Notes: generated by a model from the sequence alone, not told the origin. Positions 1 to 10,194 are shown, numbered from the stretch's first letter. The stretch is DNA of 37,293 nucleotides from Candidatus Zhuqueibacterota bacterium (GCA_029262005.1 JAJDAG010000053.1:1-37293); one strand, 5' to 3'. Numbers and translations: made by a program.

Positions 1-1
1 A

Positions 2-952
2 CTATGACTCTGCAAAAACAGTATTGCGCCCAGCCTGCTTGGCAAGATATAATCGCTGATCTGCCACGTGGACCAAATCATCGAACTCCTTGCCATCTTC
101 AGGGAAAGTGGCAACGCCAGTGCTTATCGTAACTTTCCCAAGGGGTTGTTTTTCTCCGCATTCAAACTTTTGGTGCTCGATAAGTTTGCGCATTTTTTCG
201 GCCACTATCTTTGCGGCCCCCTTATTGGTTTCAATTAAAACCAGTGAAAATTCTTCACCGCCATAGCGGGCGGCTAAGTCAATATTCCTAACATTGTCAC
301 GAAAAATCCTGGCGAGATTTTTCAGTAACTCATCACCTGCAGGATGACCGTTTTTATCGTTGTAATGCTTGAAATGATCGATATCCAACATTATCAGAGA
401 AACGCTTAAATCGTGGCGAATTGCGCGGTTAAGCTCTTGCTGCAACTGTTCCTTAAAATGGCGATAATTATACAACCCGGTCAGTCCGTCCGTGATGGAC
501 AACTGCCGGAGTTCCTCTTTCGCCTTCTGCAACTCGATCACTTTCTGTTGCAGTTCTTCGTGCAAAACCACAACGCGCAAAGCAGCACGCACGCGCGCTA
601 AAAGATCCCGTTTATTAAACGGCTTGCTGAGATAGTCATGTGCTCCGGAGTCCATGCCTTTGATTTTATCTTCTTCTTCATTTAGAGCCGTAACCATAAT
701 CACCGGAATAAATTTGGTCTTGTGGTCTTTTTTCAAAATTTTGCAAACCTCAAAACCATTCAATTCCGGCATCATAACGTCAAGCAGAATCACATCCGGT
801 TGGCTGGCTCTGGCTATCTGCAGGGCAGATTTTCCATCTGCTGCGGAAACCACATCGTACCCTTCAGCGGTCAAGTAAGTATTCAAAAGATGAATATTAA
901 CAGGGACATCATCTACAACGAGAATTGTTCGGGATTTTAGTGCTATTGCCAT
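2..952 (-). CDS. REC-GGDEF response regulator, diguanylate cyclase (PleD-like)
   Basis: Response regulator that probably makes cyclic di-GMP from two GTP when phosphorylated. An N-terminal receiver domain (residues about 8–125 from the chosen ATG) has the acidic pair D14/D15, phosphoacceptor D58 in LLDVMMP and K110 in LSKPF. A short coiled linker (about 126–150) leads to a GGDEF domain with the active-site signature GGEEF at 231–235. An inhibitory I-site RNID at 222–225 sits exactly five residues before it, so product feedback is expected. The length (316 aa) suits a single-REC, single-GGDEF protein, shorter than PleD itself, which has two REC domains. The reading frame extends upstream to a GTG at 985, but the ATG at 952 places the receiver start normally; neither has a clear Shine-Dalgarno. 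The stop is complete at the window edge. No cognate kinase is visible. Confidence 0.93.
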   Translation of the reverse strand: MAIALKSRTILVVDDVPVNIHLLNTYLTAEGYDVVSAADGKSALQIARASQPDVILLDVMMPELNGFEVCKILKKDHKTKFIPVIMVTALNEEEDKIKGMDSGAHDYLSKPFNKRDLLARVRAALRVVVLHEELQQKVIELQKAKEELRQLSITDGLTGLYNYRHFKEQLQQELNRAIRHDLSVSLIMLDIDHFKHYNDKNGHPAGDELLKNLARIFRDNVRNIDLAARYGGEEFSLVLIETNKGAAKIVAEKMRKLIEHQKFECGEKQPLGKVTISTGVATFPEDGKEFDDLVHVADQRLYLAKQAGRNTVFAES

Positions 953-1460
953 GGTAACTGCTGTTAGCTCAATTATAAGAAACACGGGAACAAGTGAAAC
1001 GCTGGATAACTTAGATTGTCGAAAGTGCAGCTTGCGCTATCGCCGGCGCAAAGAAAGTCCCCCAGAGAATCTATTTAAAAAACAAATACTTATACACAAA
1101 AAAATGATATTGCGCCAAAAACAAAAGTGGTCGATTATTGACCATTTTCCGAACCGAAAATACGATCATAAACCCTCTAAGTCAAGCACAAATTCGGTGG
1201 TCGCAGTTAAAGTATTTTAACAAATTAAAGTTCTTAGCAACGCCGGTTCACAAATGACCATTTACTGTGACAGCGCATTGATAGATAAATACAGTCACAG
1301 TGGCTAAATTGCGGCCAGTCTTCAAAAGAATGGAGATTTTACTTGCAGGAATGATGCAAAATCGTGCATATCATCACACATTAATACACGAATCAAACCT
1401 GGCCGACAGACCCCATCCTGCACGAATCAGCACAAGCTGGGTCTGCCGTTCCAGGGAAAT
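953..1460. other. Intergenic stretch with two hairpins, no gene
   Basis: No convincing coding frame lies here; the short open frames have no ribosome site or recognisable protein. Two inverted repeats are visible: ACTGTGAC at 1264–1271 with GTCACAGT at 1294–1301, and CAGACCC at 1407–1413 with GGGTCTG at 1439–1445. The second lies about 15–55 bases downstream of the minus-strand propeller gene and could end its transcript, but no T-run follows it. Confidence 0.4.
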
Positions 1461-3359
1461 TTACCTGAGGAGAGTCAGTCGTCGCGCAGTACTGAAAGTG
1501 CCGATTTTCATCTCATAAATATAAATGCCACTGGCCACCTCCCTACCTGCATCATCAAGACCATTCCATTTTGTGGAAAAATTACCGGCAGCGTACCGGC
1601 TGTCCACCAACGCTCGAACAAGCTGCCCGGTGAGGTTAAAAATACTTAGTTGTACATGACCCGGTTGGGGCAAAGAAAACGCAATGCGAGTTTCTGGGTT
1701 AAACGGATTTGGGAAATTGGGTAACAGTCGGAACGAAAATGGCGCCTGGGGTGAGCCAATGGCAATGCTGGTCGGTATGTCCGTTGCACTGTGGATGGCC
1801 ACCACTGCATCCAGATCAAAGTCGCCGTTAAATGCTCCCTCCTGCTTCAAATCGCCGATGTCAGTTAGCTTGACAAACCTGGCATAAGCCAGTCCCAGGT
1901 CGGCGAGGTCAAAACTGTCACCACCGGAAACCAACGGATCCGTCGAATTCCGGCCATCGAGCGTTGGGGTTACGCCGGCAAAGCCAACCCAGGTTGTGGT
2001 GTCCCACGGAAATTCAATAAAATTGACGCCATCCGTACTTACAGCCACCCGGGCTGCTTCAACAAAAGGATTGTTGTTGTCAAAAGCGTTCAAAAAAGCA
2101 TTTTCGAAAACTGTAAAATCAGCGCCGTCACTATCGACAATCACATTGTCTGAAAATTCCAAAACAATTTCACCGCCATGCCCCAATGACAACAACTCTT
2201 GCGGTTTCGAGCTGGCATTGAATTCACTCAGACTTGGATCCTGGTCTGGCGGACCAAGCACATTGTTTGGAAAGAAATTTTGTCCGAAACCGGCATTCTC
2301 ACCCGGGGAAAACCCGACAACTGCATCGGCCCACGGGTCAAATTCGGCAAGTGCTTCAAGTATAGCCATGGCCTGTGCGCCATCTCCGAATGGGTATGTT
2401 TCGAGCACGGCACCATCTTCTGAGTTCAGCTTTTGAACATTGTCATCCGAAAAATTGTTTACGTAAAGCTCCGCTCTGCTGTCATCATAGAGCAGATTCA
2501 TTGCGCCTTTACCTACACGGATGGGGTTGGAAGCATCGTGGCTTATTTCTCCGCTGAAGGCATTATAAGAGTAGAGAAAACCGTTGTCATTATCCCCAAA
2601 ATCACTGACAAATGCCACACCCTCGGTCGTCACCACAATATCTCCGGGAGAACCGCCTAGCACCAGCGTATCCACGACCAGTGCCGTAAAATCTGAATCA
2701 GCAAACGGATTGATGACAGCGACAGCCCCGGAAATGTCGCCATAATTTCCAGTACAAACCACATGAATATTGCCATCCGGTGCCAGAGCCAGATCCTGCG
2801 GATTGGCAGGCACTTCCAGTATTTTTGTTACTTTGTTGGTGCGAATGTCAATGACGGAAACCAGAGAAGGCTGATAATCAGGCCAACCACCGGTACTGGC
2901 GACATAGACCGTGTTGTTCACAACCAAAATGCCTTCGGGGCCATCCCCGACTGCAATGGTGCCAACCGTATCGCCCAGAGAAAAATCAACGATGGTAATA
3001 CTGTTGGCAAGCAAATTTGTTACATAGGCTGTGTTTGCACCAACAAAGGCCATTTGCCACGGATTACTGCCTTCGGCCAAGGCAATTTCCTGCGTAACCT
3101 GACCGGTGTCCACGTCATAAACCAGAATTCCCGGCGGCGTGGAATTGACAACATAAACCTCGCCATTGCGAGCATACACAGCGTTTGGGAAAGTGCCCAC
3201 AGTAACTATGTCATTTTCAATGTCAAGTGTTTCAAGGTTCATTTTTGACAAAGTTCTTCCCAATCCATTTAAAACAAATAGCGTCCGTGGAATTTCCCGG
3301 GCGTTTGCAGCCGTAACCAAAGCAGCCGCAGTAAAAATGACGGTAATTAATCTCTTCAT
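1461..3359 (-). CDS. Secreted YncE/BtuG-like beta-propeller surface protein with FlgD-type sorting tail
   Basis: Probable cell-surface cobalamin-capture partner of the adjacent BtuB-like receptor. A signal peptide (MKRLITVIF...ANA, about 20 aa) starts at the ATG at 3359, preceded by a good GAGGAGAAAG ribosome site; the frame extends 34 codons further upstream but without such support. Residues about 20–340 show repeated propeller-blade strands of the YncE type (for example YVTNLLANSITIVDF and VYVASTGG). About 345–560 is a second extracellular domain that starts near WADAVVGFSPGENAGFG and is rich in Asp, Asn and Phe. The last 70 residues are a FlgD-like module containing LPNFPNPFNPETRIAFSLP and ending in a basic tail, typical of sorted surface proteins. 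The gene lies 71 bases after btuB and so is likely in the same riboswitch-controlled transcript. In Bacteroides, BtuG propellers bind B12 beside BtuB; equivalence here is inference from fold and position. Confidence 0.8.
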   Translation of the reverse strand: MKRLITVIFTAAALVTAANAREIPRTLFVLNGLGRTLSKMNLETLDIENDIVTVGTFPNAVYARNGEVYVVNSTPPGILVYDVDTGQVTQEIALAEGSNPWQMAFVGANTAYVTNLLANSITIVDFSLGDTVGTIAVGDGPEGILVVNNTVYVASTGGWPDYQPSLVSVIDIRTNKVTKILEVPANPQDLALAPDGNIHVVCTGNYGDISGAVAVINPFADSDFTALVVDTLVLGGSPGDIVVTTEGVAFVSDFGDNDNGFLYSYNAFSGEISHDASNPIRVGKGAMNLLYDDSRAELYVNNFSDDNVQKLNSEDGAVLETYPFGDGAQAMAILEALAEFDPWADAVVGFSPGENAGFGQNFFPNNVLGPPDQDPSLSEFNASSKPQELLSLGHGGEIVLEFSDNVIVDSDGADFTVFENAFLNAFDNNNPFVEAARVAVSTDGVNFIEFPWDTTTWVGFAGVTPTLDGRNSTDPLVSGGDSFDLADLGLAYARFVKLTDIGDLKQEGAFNGDFDLDAVVAIHSATDIPTSIAIGSPQAPFSFRLLPNFPNPFNPETRIAFSLPQPGHVQLSIFNLTGQLVRALVDSRYAAGNFSTKWNGLDDAGREVASGIYIYEMKIGTFSTARRLTLLR

Positions 3360-3430
3360 GCTTTCTCCTCTCTGTAGATTAATAACAAATAGTAAATCAA
3401 TTAGCATTTCCTCAAAAAGCTGATGACAAC

Positions 3431-5653
3431 TCAGTGAGACAATTCCAACGCGACCCGCCAACTTCTTCCCGGCATTGGAGCCCGCTCGATGACTTCATAC
3501 TTTTCATCAAACAGATTTAGAAATGAAACCTTGGCTGTTGCCGTTGCACCGAGCCATGTAAAATGTCCCAACAAACTCAAATCATCTGTGCTGTAACCAG
3601 GTTGCTCCACCGTGTTGGCAGCGGTTACGAACCGTCTCCCGGTGAGACGTTTGTTGTATAACAAAGAAAACCAGCCGAGGCTCAGGCGCGAACCCAGGCG
3701 TGTGCTGTGTTTTGGGCGATACGCGAGCGCCTTGTTGTGTGTCGTGCGGCGACCACTCTTGTCCACTGCCATCAGCAGAACATGGCTGGTTTCGAATTTC
3801 AACTTATCTGCAAGAAAATCCAGAGAACCACCAAATTCCCAACCGCGCAACAAGGCGTCTGTGTTGCTCGGCTGCCATGTGGCAAACGAACCAAGTTCCC
3901 AAACAATTAGATTATCAATGCGGTGGCGAAAGTAGGTAGCGGATATTTTTGCCCATGCAAAAAGCGGTACCCCAGCTTCAATGCCGGCGTCAAAGTCCCA
4001 ACTTTTTTCAGGCAACAAATCAGGGTTGCCACGAACACGAAAGTCCTGGAAGAACAAATCTGCAAAAGTAGGCATTCGGAAGGAGCGGCCGTAGTTGGCC
4101 CTGAACCTGAACACGCCCGGCCCCTTACCGCTGAGATCTAATCCAACCTGCGGACTGAGCAACAAGTCGCTGCGTTTGCCGCTACTAAAATGTTCAAACA
4201 CAAACGAATCAAAGCGCACCGCAGAGGTTAAACTGACTTCGTTGAGAAGCGATGGTACGGGCAAAATCCATCTCGCCCTGAGGCCTGCCCCGAAATTCCG
4301 ATTCGTGGTTGCCCGCTTTCTGTTGGTCTGAAGCGCCAGAAAATCGTTGTCCCTGAATGCATCAACGCGAGCCATTGCGGTAAACTGAAAATCGTGCTTG
4401 CGGGCAATCTGAGAACCGCCCTCCAAAGACAGTCTGTGTGAGAGCACAGCATTTTTTGTGTGATAAGGCGGCACTGTACGGAATCGCAAGGGCGCATTCA
4501 CCGGCGGTGCGTTTCTAAAATCAGAGCTGCTTTTATGCTGCGACAGGTTGAGTTGCAATCGCCAGTTATTATTGACGTACTGATAATTGCCAACGAGAAC
4601 ATGCCGCGCAGATTTAACCCTGGCAAATGGTGTTAAAGAGAATAGCAATCCGGGCAATCCACGGGTTGAACTGTAGATATTCGCCTGTGCCTGGATTTGA
4701 TGCGGCCCCTGTGCATAAGTGCTCTTGGCAAAATAACTGAATGCGCTAAGGTCAGCGTTCATTCGCCTGTCTTTGCTGAGCGCGCCCTCGGCGGTGCGGA
4801 AATTGTAGGAAAAATCCCCCTGCTCCCGGAGATACTCTCCCGTCAGAAAAAAACCCACATTTTTGAAATGGCCGGAAACTGTCGGCTGTAGCCCCAGAGC
4901 AGCAAACCCGCCTGCCTGAGTTTTCAGCCTGACTTCATCCAACCAACGCTTGCGGGAAAAAATCTCAACAACACCCCCGATAGCGCCGTTGCCATGCAGG
5001 CTGCTGCTCCCTCCCTTTGAAACGCTGATGGTCTCGACCATTGAAAGCGAAATCTGATTCAGGTCAACCTCACCGGTCAACGGGTCGTTCAGGGCAACCC
5101 CGTCCAGCAGCACGACAACCTGATTTGCATTGCTGCCGCGAATTGAAATTCGCTTACGGGCGCTGCTGCCGCCTTCTTCAATTATGTTTATGCCCGGTAC
5201 GTGAAGCAAGATTTCTCCAACCGTGGCCGCAGCGCTTTCCTCTATTTCATGGCGGGAAATGACTTCGGAGAAGCCACCCAGCTCCGCAGGCGTCTGTTCC
5301 GCCTCGACCACGACCTTTTCCAAATAAACAGAGGCCAAGGGCAAACTAAAATTGACCTGTACCGGCCTGGACCTATCGACCACTACCCCGGTTTTTCGCA
5401 TACTCTGGTAGCCGATGAAACTGGCTTCAAGTTCAAACTCGCCGACGAAAAGATTTTTAATGACAAAATGCCCGGCAAGATCGGTGGCAGCGCCGACGCC
5501 GGCGCCAACAACTATCACATTGGCTCCGGGCAAGGGCGTGCCTTGCTCCGAATAAACGGCGCCGCTTATTTTGACCACAGACTGAGCAAAATTCAGCGAA
5601 ACACCACTACAGGAAAAGGCGGCTAAAAGCGCAATTTCATAGAATTTCTTCAC
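3431..5653 (-). CDS. btuB: TonB-dependent outer-membrane cobalamin receptor, BtuB-like
   Basis: Outer-membrane gated channel that would import cobalamin using TonB energy. It has a signal peptide from the GTG at 5653 (VKKFYEIALLAAFSCSG...), then a carboxypeptidase-regulatory-like beta-sandwich (about 30–110, PLPGANVIVVGAGVGAATDL). A plug domain follows (about 115–240, with RISIRGSNANQVVVLLDGV and SSLHGNGAIGGVVEIFS), then a 22-strand-type barrel to the C-terminus, ending in WRVALELSH. About 740 aa is normal for receptors with the extra N-terminal domain. A TTG at 5665 in the same frame is an alternative start; neither has a strong ribosome site. The substrate is assigned mainly from the cobalamin riboswitch and terminator directly upstream, and is supported by the BtuG-like propeller downstream and B12-dependent mutase genes on the other side. 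Confidence 0.9.
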   Translation of the reverse strand: MKKFYEIALLAAFSCSGVSLNFAQSVVKISGAVYSEQGTPLPGANVIVVGAGVGAATDLAGHFVIKNLFVGEFELEASFIGYQSMRKTGVVVDRSRPVQVNFSLPLASVYLEKVVVEAEQTPAELGGFSEVISRHEIEESAAATVGEILLHVPGINIIEEGGSSARKRISIRGSNANQVVVLLDGVALNDPLTGEVDLNQISLSMVETISVSKGGSSSLHGNGAIGGVVEIFSRKRWLDEVRLKTQAGGFAALGLQPTVSGHFKNVGFFLTGEYLREQGDFSYNFRTAEGALSKDRRMNADLSAFSYFAKSTYAQGPHQIQAQANIYSSTRGLPGLLFSLTPFARVKSARHVLVGNYQYVNNNWRLQLNLSQHKSSSDFRNAPPVNAPLRFRTVPPYHTKNAVLSHRLSLEGGSQIARKHDFQFTAMARVDAFRDNDFLALQTNRKRATTNRNFGAGLRARWILPVPSLLNEVSLTSAVRFDSFVFEHFSSGKRSDLLLSPQVGLDLSGKGPGVFRFRANYGRSFRMPTFADLFFQDFRVRGNPDLLPEKSWDFDAGIEAGVPLFAWAKISATYFRHRIDNLIVWELGSFATWQPSNTDALLRGWEFGGSLDFLADKLKFETSHVLLMAVDKSGRRTTHNKALAYRPKHSTRLGSRLSLGWFSLLYNKRLTGRRFVTAANTVEQPGYSTDDLSLLGHFTWLGATATAKVSFLNLFDEKYEVIERAPMPGRSWRVALELSH

Positions 5654-5727
5654 TTTAGCAAACAACCGGAATTAGATTCTACCAGATGCGGAGCTGTGGC
5701 AGACGAGGCGGGGGTGGCGATTTCGGC

Positions 5728-5763
5728 AAAAAAAACCTCAACCTCCAGGGACGGAAATTGAGG
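5728..5763 (-). terminator. Intrinsic terminator in the cobalamin-riboswitch leader
   Basis: On the minus strand an 11-bp stem (CCTCAATTTCC with GGAGGTTGAGG, three G·T or T·G pairs allowed, 6-base loop GTCCCT; 5736–5763) is followed directly by eight T residues (5735–5728). It lies between the riboswitch and the btuB start. It is therefore the likely expression platform: B12-bound RNA would let this hairpin form and stop transcription before btuB. Confidence 0.8.
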
Positions 5764-5797
5764 AGCTGAGCATTATTTTTTGCAGCAGCGTCCTTCC

Positions 5798-5998
5798 CTC
5801 GAAGATATCCACAGGCAGGTCTACTGGCTTACAGCGTCAATCCTACTCGCCTTGCCTTCCCATTTCGAAATCAAAATAAATTCGTTTCGTCACAGTGGCT
5901 TCACTAAGGCTTTCGTAGCTGCTTACAGTTGCGGGGCAGCGCCGGATTCTCACCGGACTTCCAATCCCGTCAGCGACGGGAAGATACCTGTTTCCGCT
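5798..5998 (-). promoter_or_regulatory. Cobalamin (AdoCbl) riboswitch
   Basis: The minus-strand leader of btuB carries the conserved blocks of a cobalamin aptamer in order: a GGAAGTCCGGTGAGAATCC-type block (about 5948–5966) followed by GCTGCCCCGCAACTGTAAGC (about 5924–5943), then GCCACTG (about 5893–5899), GGGAAGGC (about 5854–5861), and the B12 box AGCCAGTAGACCTGCC (5814–5829). Spacing and orientation match the family. It should repress the downstream btuB–btuG-like unit when cobalamin is abundant, through the terminator that follows. Exact ends are approximate. Confidence 0.95.
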
Positions 5999-6020
5999 TA
6001 AATTTAATTAAGACAAGTGA

Positions 6021-6048
6021 AATATAACACTAATTCCAATGAAAGCAA
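6021..6048 (-). promoter_or_regulatory. Candidate sigma70-type promoter of the btuB riboswitch transcript
   Basis: On the minus strand TTGCTT (6048–6043) and TATATT (6026–6021) are separated by 16 bases, and the expected start lies just upstream of the aptamer. The -10 box matches the consensus at five of six positions; the -35 box is poor. Assignment is by motif and position only. Confidence 0.4.
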
Positions 6049-6181
6049 ACAATTTTTATCTTAAGCGTTTCAAAATTTCTTAAGACATGCTCAAGCACCG
6101 CAAACACCTTGCAAAGAAATAGCAGATTGTTTATCTTTTCGCCTGACACGATAATAAAAGTAAAATCACGGATAACAATAA

Positions 6182-7888
6182 ATGCCTGAAAAACTTCCCT
6201 TGCCTGAACTTGATTTCACTTCTGACTTCACGACTTCAAATCAAGATAAATGGCGCCAGGCGGCAGAACAGCTGCTCAAAGGCAAACCGTTCGACCAAAC
6301 GCTCCTGACCCCAACTTACGAAGAAATCACGCTCAAACCGATTTATACCCCCGACGATTTCGACGGAAAAGTCTGTGGCAGTAACCCCGGAATAAAAGGC
6401 CACTGGGAAATTTGTCAGGAACTTGCTTACACCGAACCGGCCGAGTTCAACAGTGCACTTGTCGAAGCATTGCAGCAGGGTCAAACCGCAGTCAATCTCA
6501 CTTTAGATAGCGCGGGTCGGCACGGCATGGACGATGCCCAACTCACAACGGTTACAGGCACAGCGATTTCAACACTCGAAGACTTGCAAACTGCCCTAGA
6601 AAGCGTAGATTTGTTTGAGACACCGCTTTTTATTGAACCGGGTTTGACTGGTACGGCTGTGGCCGCGTTTCTGGTTGAATTGTGCCGTTTACGTGGCCTG
6701 GATTGCAAAAATCTGGCCGGGTGCATTGCCTCAGACCCGCTTAGTGAACTGGCGCGAACGGGTTCCATTGACGGCTCGGAAAGCGACCAGAATCGCCAGC
6801 TTGCGCAATTAACTCTCTGGGCAAAAAATCACATGCCGGCCATGCGCACCATCGGCGTTGATGCAAATCCATATCACAACGCCGGTGCAAATGCGGTTCA
6901 GGAATTGGCTTATGCCATGGCAACCGGCGCTGCTTATGTCCGGGGTGTGCTGAATGAAGACACCAATCTCAGCGTTTTTGACATCACATCGCGGATGCGT
7001 TTTTCATTTGCAGTGGGTTCTAATTTCTTTATGGAGATAGCAAAGCTGCGGGCGGCCAGACTGCTTTGGCGCGAAATTATTAAAATTTTTGGTGGTAACG
7101 AAGCTGCACAACAGATGTTCCTTCACGCCCGTTCATCCCACTGGAATAAGACCATTTTAGATCGCCACGTCAACATTCTGCGCGCCGGCACTGAGGCTTT
7201 GTCCGCTCTGGCGGGTGGCTGCGATAGCTTGCATGTTGCACCATTTGATTCAGTCATTCAGCCGGCAGGCACGTTATCTCAGAGGCTTGCCCGTAACATT
7301 CAGCTTATTCTCAAAGCAGAAAGCCACCTTGAGCGCGTGGCGGATCCGGCAGCCGGTTCCTGGTATGTCGAAACCCTGACTCGTGAAATCTGTGAAAAAG
7401 CCTGGGCGTTCTTTCAAGAAATTGAGGCCAAAGGCGGCATGCTGGCAGCCCTCACCGCAGGTTTGCCGCAGCGGGAAATTGCAAACACTGCGGCTGAACG
7501 AGCTGAGAACATCAAAAGCAAAAAGGACCGGTTTGTTGGCGCCAACGCTTTCCCAAACCCGAAAGAAGCGCCGGCTGAAAAGCATGAAAACTCCTGCCTG
7601 CCCGTTTATGAAAACCGAATTATGAACTTGGCGAGATACAAGCGCGAACGGGAAACTGCAGCCGTATCAGCCGCTCTGGAGCACATCCGCAACGTTCAGA
7701 ATGACCGGCAGGAAGAAATCATGCCGGTTGTTTTGGCCGCGGTCAAGGCCGGGGCAACGCTCGAGGAAATCTGCGGCGCCCTACTTGTAAACTCCGACAG
7801 CGAGCTAGAAGCCGAAGCGCTCACGCAACATCGTGGGTTGGAAGCATTTGAAAATAGTTTAATACAAAAGTCTGGAGGCGCAGCATGA
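6182..7888 (+). CDS. mutA: Methylmalonyl-CoA mutase small (beta) subunit
   Basis: Structural, non-B12-binding subunit of heterodimeric methylmalonyl-CoA mutase, which interconverts (R)-methylmalonyl-CoA and succinyl-CoA in propionate and branched-chain metabolism. The TIM-barrel region is clear (for example [20 protein letters not shown], and [19 protein letters not shown] shared with the large subunit). The C-terminal part has no DxHxxG cobalamin motif, as expected for MutA. At 568 aa it is a little shorter than characterised MutA proteins (about 620). The stop codon overlaps the mutB start (ATGA), showing translational coupling. No strong ribosome site precedes the ATG. The neighbouring divergent B12-uptake unit fits its cofactor need. 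Confidence 0.93.
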   Translation: MPEKLPLPELDFTSDFTTSNQDKWRQAAEQLLKGKPFDQTLLTPTYEEITLKPIYTPDDFDGKVCGSNPGIKGHWEICQELAYTEPAEFNSALVEALQQGQTAVNLTLDSAGRHGMDDAQLTTVTGTAISTLEDLQTALESVDLFETPLFIEPGLTGTAVAAFLVELCRLRGLDCKNLAGCIASDPLSELARTGSIDGSESDQNRQLAQLTLWAKNHMPAMRTIGVDANPYHNAGANAVQELAYAMATGAAYVRGVLNEDTNLSVFDITSRMRFSFAVGSNFFMEIAKLRAARLLWREIIKIFGGNEAAQQMFLHARSSHWNKTILDRHVNILRAGTEALSALAGGCDSLHVAPFDSVIQPAGTLSQRLARNIQLILKAESHLERVADPAAGSWYVETLTREICEKAWAFFQEIEAKGGMLAALTAGLPQREIANTAAERAENIKSKKDRFVGANAFPNPKEAPAEKHENSCLPVYENRIMNLARYKRERETAAVSAALEHIRNVQNDRQEEIMPVVLAAVKAGATLEEICGALLVNSDSELEAEALTQHRGLEAFENSLIQKSGGAA

Positions 7889-10032
7889 ACAGAAACCCGG
7901 ATTTTTTGACCCATTTTCCCAGTTTCGCCACAGAACAAGGCCAAGCCGATGCAACGGATTCGCAGAGAAGTGACTGGAAAACCAATGAAGGCATCGATGT
8001 AAAACCGCGATACAATCCGTCTGATTTGGCCGGACTGCAGCACCTGGGATTTACAGCCGGTATGCCGCCTTTTCTGCGTGGGCCCTACGCAACCATGTAT
8101 CTTATGCGGCCCTGGACAATCCGGCAGTACGCGGGTTTCTCAACGGCTGAAGAAAGTAACGCCTTTTACAAGCGCAATCTGGCCGCCGGACAAAAGGGCC
8201 TTTCTGTCGCGTTCGATTTGCCGACACACCGTGGTTACGATTCTGATCACCCACGAGTCGTTGGCGATGTCGGCAAGGCGGGCGTTGCAATCGATTCCAT
8301 TCTGGACATGAAAGTTCTTTTCGACCAGATCCCGCTGGATAAAATCTCGGTTTCCATGACCATGAATGGCGCTGTGTTGCCGATTATGGCATTTTACATT
8401 GTTACCGCGGAAGAGCAAGGTGTTAAATCCGAGGATTTAAGCGGCACCATTCAAAACGACATTTTGAAAGAGTATATGGTGCGCAACACTTATATTTATC
8501 CTCCCAAACATTCCATGCGCATCATCGCGGATATTTTCAAGTTCACTGCGGAGAAAATGCCGAAATTCAACAGCATCAGCATTTCCGGCTACCACATGCA
8601 GGAAGCCGGCGCCTCGGCTGATTTAGAAATGGCCTACACCCTGGCAGACGGGCTTGAGTATGCCCGGACCGGCATTGCGGCCGGCATCGACATTGATGAT
8701 TTCGCGCCCCGGCTCTCCTTTTTCTGGGGAATCGGTATGAATTATTTTATGGAAATTGCCAAGATGCGGGCAGCACGAGTGCTTTGGGCCAAACTGATAA
8801 AACAGTTTAACCCGAAGAATCCGAAATCCATGGCCCTGCGCACGCACTCGCAAACTTCAGGCTGGAGCTTGACGCAGCAAGATCCGTTCAACAACGTAGC
8901 GCGTACCTGCATTGAAGCCATGGCTGCTGTGCTCGGGCACACGCAGTCTTTGCACACCAACTCATTGGATGAAGCCATTGCCCTGCCCACTGATTTTTCA
9001 GCACGTATCGCGCGCAATACGCAGCTTTTTCTGCAAGAAGAAACCGGCATTACCCGCGTTATCGATCCCTGGGGTGGTTCTTATTACATTGAGCGTTTAA
9101 CCCATGAGCTTATGTTACTCGGCTGGCAACATATTCAGGAAATTGAAAAACTCGGCGGCATGGCCAAAGCCATTGAAACCGGTATTCCCAAAATGCGCAT
9201 CGAGGAAGCGGCTGCCAGACGCCAGGCGCTTATCGATTCCGGAAAAGAAAACGTGATTGGCGTCAATAAGTATCAAGTCGAAGATGACACGGAAATCGAC
9301 ATTCTGGAAGTTGACAACACAGCCGTGCGCCAAGCTCAGATCAAGCGACTCGCTGCCCTGCGCGGTGAGCGCAACGAAAGCGATGTGCAAGCAGCCCTGG
9401 CCGCTCTTACACTATCCGCGAAAACCGGGTCCGGAAATCTGCTGGCGCTTTCTGTGGATGCAGCCCGGACGCGGGCAACTCTGGGAGAGATTTCAGATGC
9501 ACTAGAAGTAATGTTTGGCAGACATAAAGCTGTGGTAAAAACAATTTCCGGAGTTTACAGCAACAAATTCGGCGATGACCCGCAGATTCATGATGTGCGC
9601 AAAGCGGTTGCGGAAATAGAAGAAATCGAAGGGCGTCGGCCGCGGATTTTGGTGGCAAAACTGGGCCAGGATGGGCACGACCGCGGCTCAAAAGTCATTG
9701 CCACGGCTTTTGCTGATCTCGGTTTTGATGTGGATATTGGCCCGCTCTTTCAAACACCTGAAGAGACCGCCAAACAAGCGGTTGAAAATGATGTACACAT
9801 CGTCGGCATGAGCTCTCTGGCCGGCGGGCACAAAACGCTGTTGCCACAGCTCGTCGCAGAGTTGAAAAATAAGGGACGCCAGGACATTTTAGTGGTAGCC
9901 GGTGGCGTCATACCGCAACAGGACTATGATTTTCTTAAAAAGAGAGGCGCTGCTGCCATCTTCGGCCCGGGAACGGTGATTCCCGCAGCAGCGCTGCAAA
10001 TCTTGCATGAATTGATGCAAAGATTAAAATGA
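7885..10032 (+). CDS. mutB: Methylmalonyl-CoA mutase large (alpha) subunit, adenosylcobalamin-binding
   Basis: Catalytic subunit that binds adenosylcobalamin and the CoA ester. The N-terminal TIM barrel has the highly conserved stretches [18 protein letters not shown] and [19 protein letters not shown]. The C-terminal Rossmann-like domain has DGHDRG at 596–601, with H598 as the lower cobalt ligand, and later GMSSLAGGH and VVAGGVIP. Full length at 715 aa. Translation is coupled to mutA by a 4-base overlap. The chaperone meaB is on the same strand but almost 5 kb away, which is unusual because the three genes are often contiguous. Confidence 0.97.
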   Translation: MNRNPDFLTHFPSFATEQGQADATDSQRSDWKTNEGIDVKPRYNPSDLAGLQHLGFTAGMPPFLRGPYATMYLMRPWTIRQYAGFSTAEESNAFYKRNLAAGQKGLSVAFDLPTHRGYDSDHPRVVGDVGKAGVAIDSILDMKVLFDQIPLDKISVSMTMNGAVLPIMAFYIVTAEEQGVKSEDLSGTIQNDILKEYMVRNTYIYPPKHSMRIIADIFKFTAEKMPKFNSISISGYHMQEAGASADLEMAYTLADGLEYARTGIAAGIDIDDFAPRLSFFWGIGMNYFMEIAKMRAARVLWAKLIKQFNPKNPKSMALRTHSQTSGWSLTQQDPFNNVARTCIEAMAAVLGHTQSLHTNSLDEAIALPTDFSARIARNTQLFLQEETGITRVIDPWGGSYYIERLTHELMLLGWQHIQEIEKLGGMAKAIETGIPKMRIEEAAARRQALIDSGKENVIGVNKYQVEDDTEIDILEVDNTAVRQAQIKRLAALRGERNESDVQAALAALTLSAKTGSGNLLALSVDAARTRATLGEISDALEVMFGRHKAVVKTISGVYSNKFGDDPQIHDVRKAVAEIEEIEGRRPRILVAKLGQDGHDRGSKVIATAFADLGFDVDIGPLFQTPEETAKQAVENDVHIVGMSSLAGGHKTLLPQLVAELKNKGRQDILVVAGGVIPQQDYDFLKKRGAAAIFGPGTVIPAAALQILHELMQRLK

Positions 10033-10071
10033 TTCCGGATTACATAGAAAACCGAAGCACCTGCATCGCGT

Positions 10072-10099
10072 CATGCCCGAATATTTTTTATCGGGCATG
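10072..10099 (+). terminator. Hairpin after mutB, possible terminator
   Basis: Perfect 9-bp arms CATGCCCGA (10072–10080) and TCGGGCATG (10091–10099) enclose a 10-base A/T loop, 40 bases after the mutB stop. No T-run follows, so it may instead be a dispersed repeat or mRNA-stabilising hairpin. Confidence 0.4.
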
Positions 10100-10142
10100 C
10101 AGTTTGGTGAAAAACCGTGGATTCCCGACAGAAGACTTCGTC

Positions 10143-10179
10143 ATTACCCTCCGGAGGCTTGAAGCCTCCGGAGGGTAAT
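10143..10179. repeat. Perfect 37-bp palindrome
   Basis: Two exact 18-base arms (10143–10160 and 10162–10179) surround a single G. The core is CCTCCGGAGGCTT and its complement. It has the look of a dispersed palindromic (REP-like) element and would form a very stable cruciform or RNA hairpin. It lies 110 bases past mutB, at the start of the accessory block. Confidence 0.85.
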
Positions 10180-10194
10180 TCACATCCTGAATTG

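Noticed and set aside
1996-2436. 146-codon plus-strand open frame inside the propeller gene
   Set aside because: It is the antisense shadow of a gene with clear signal peptide, blades and sorting tail.
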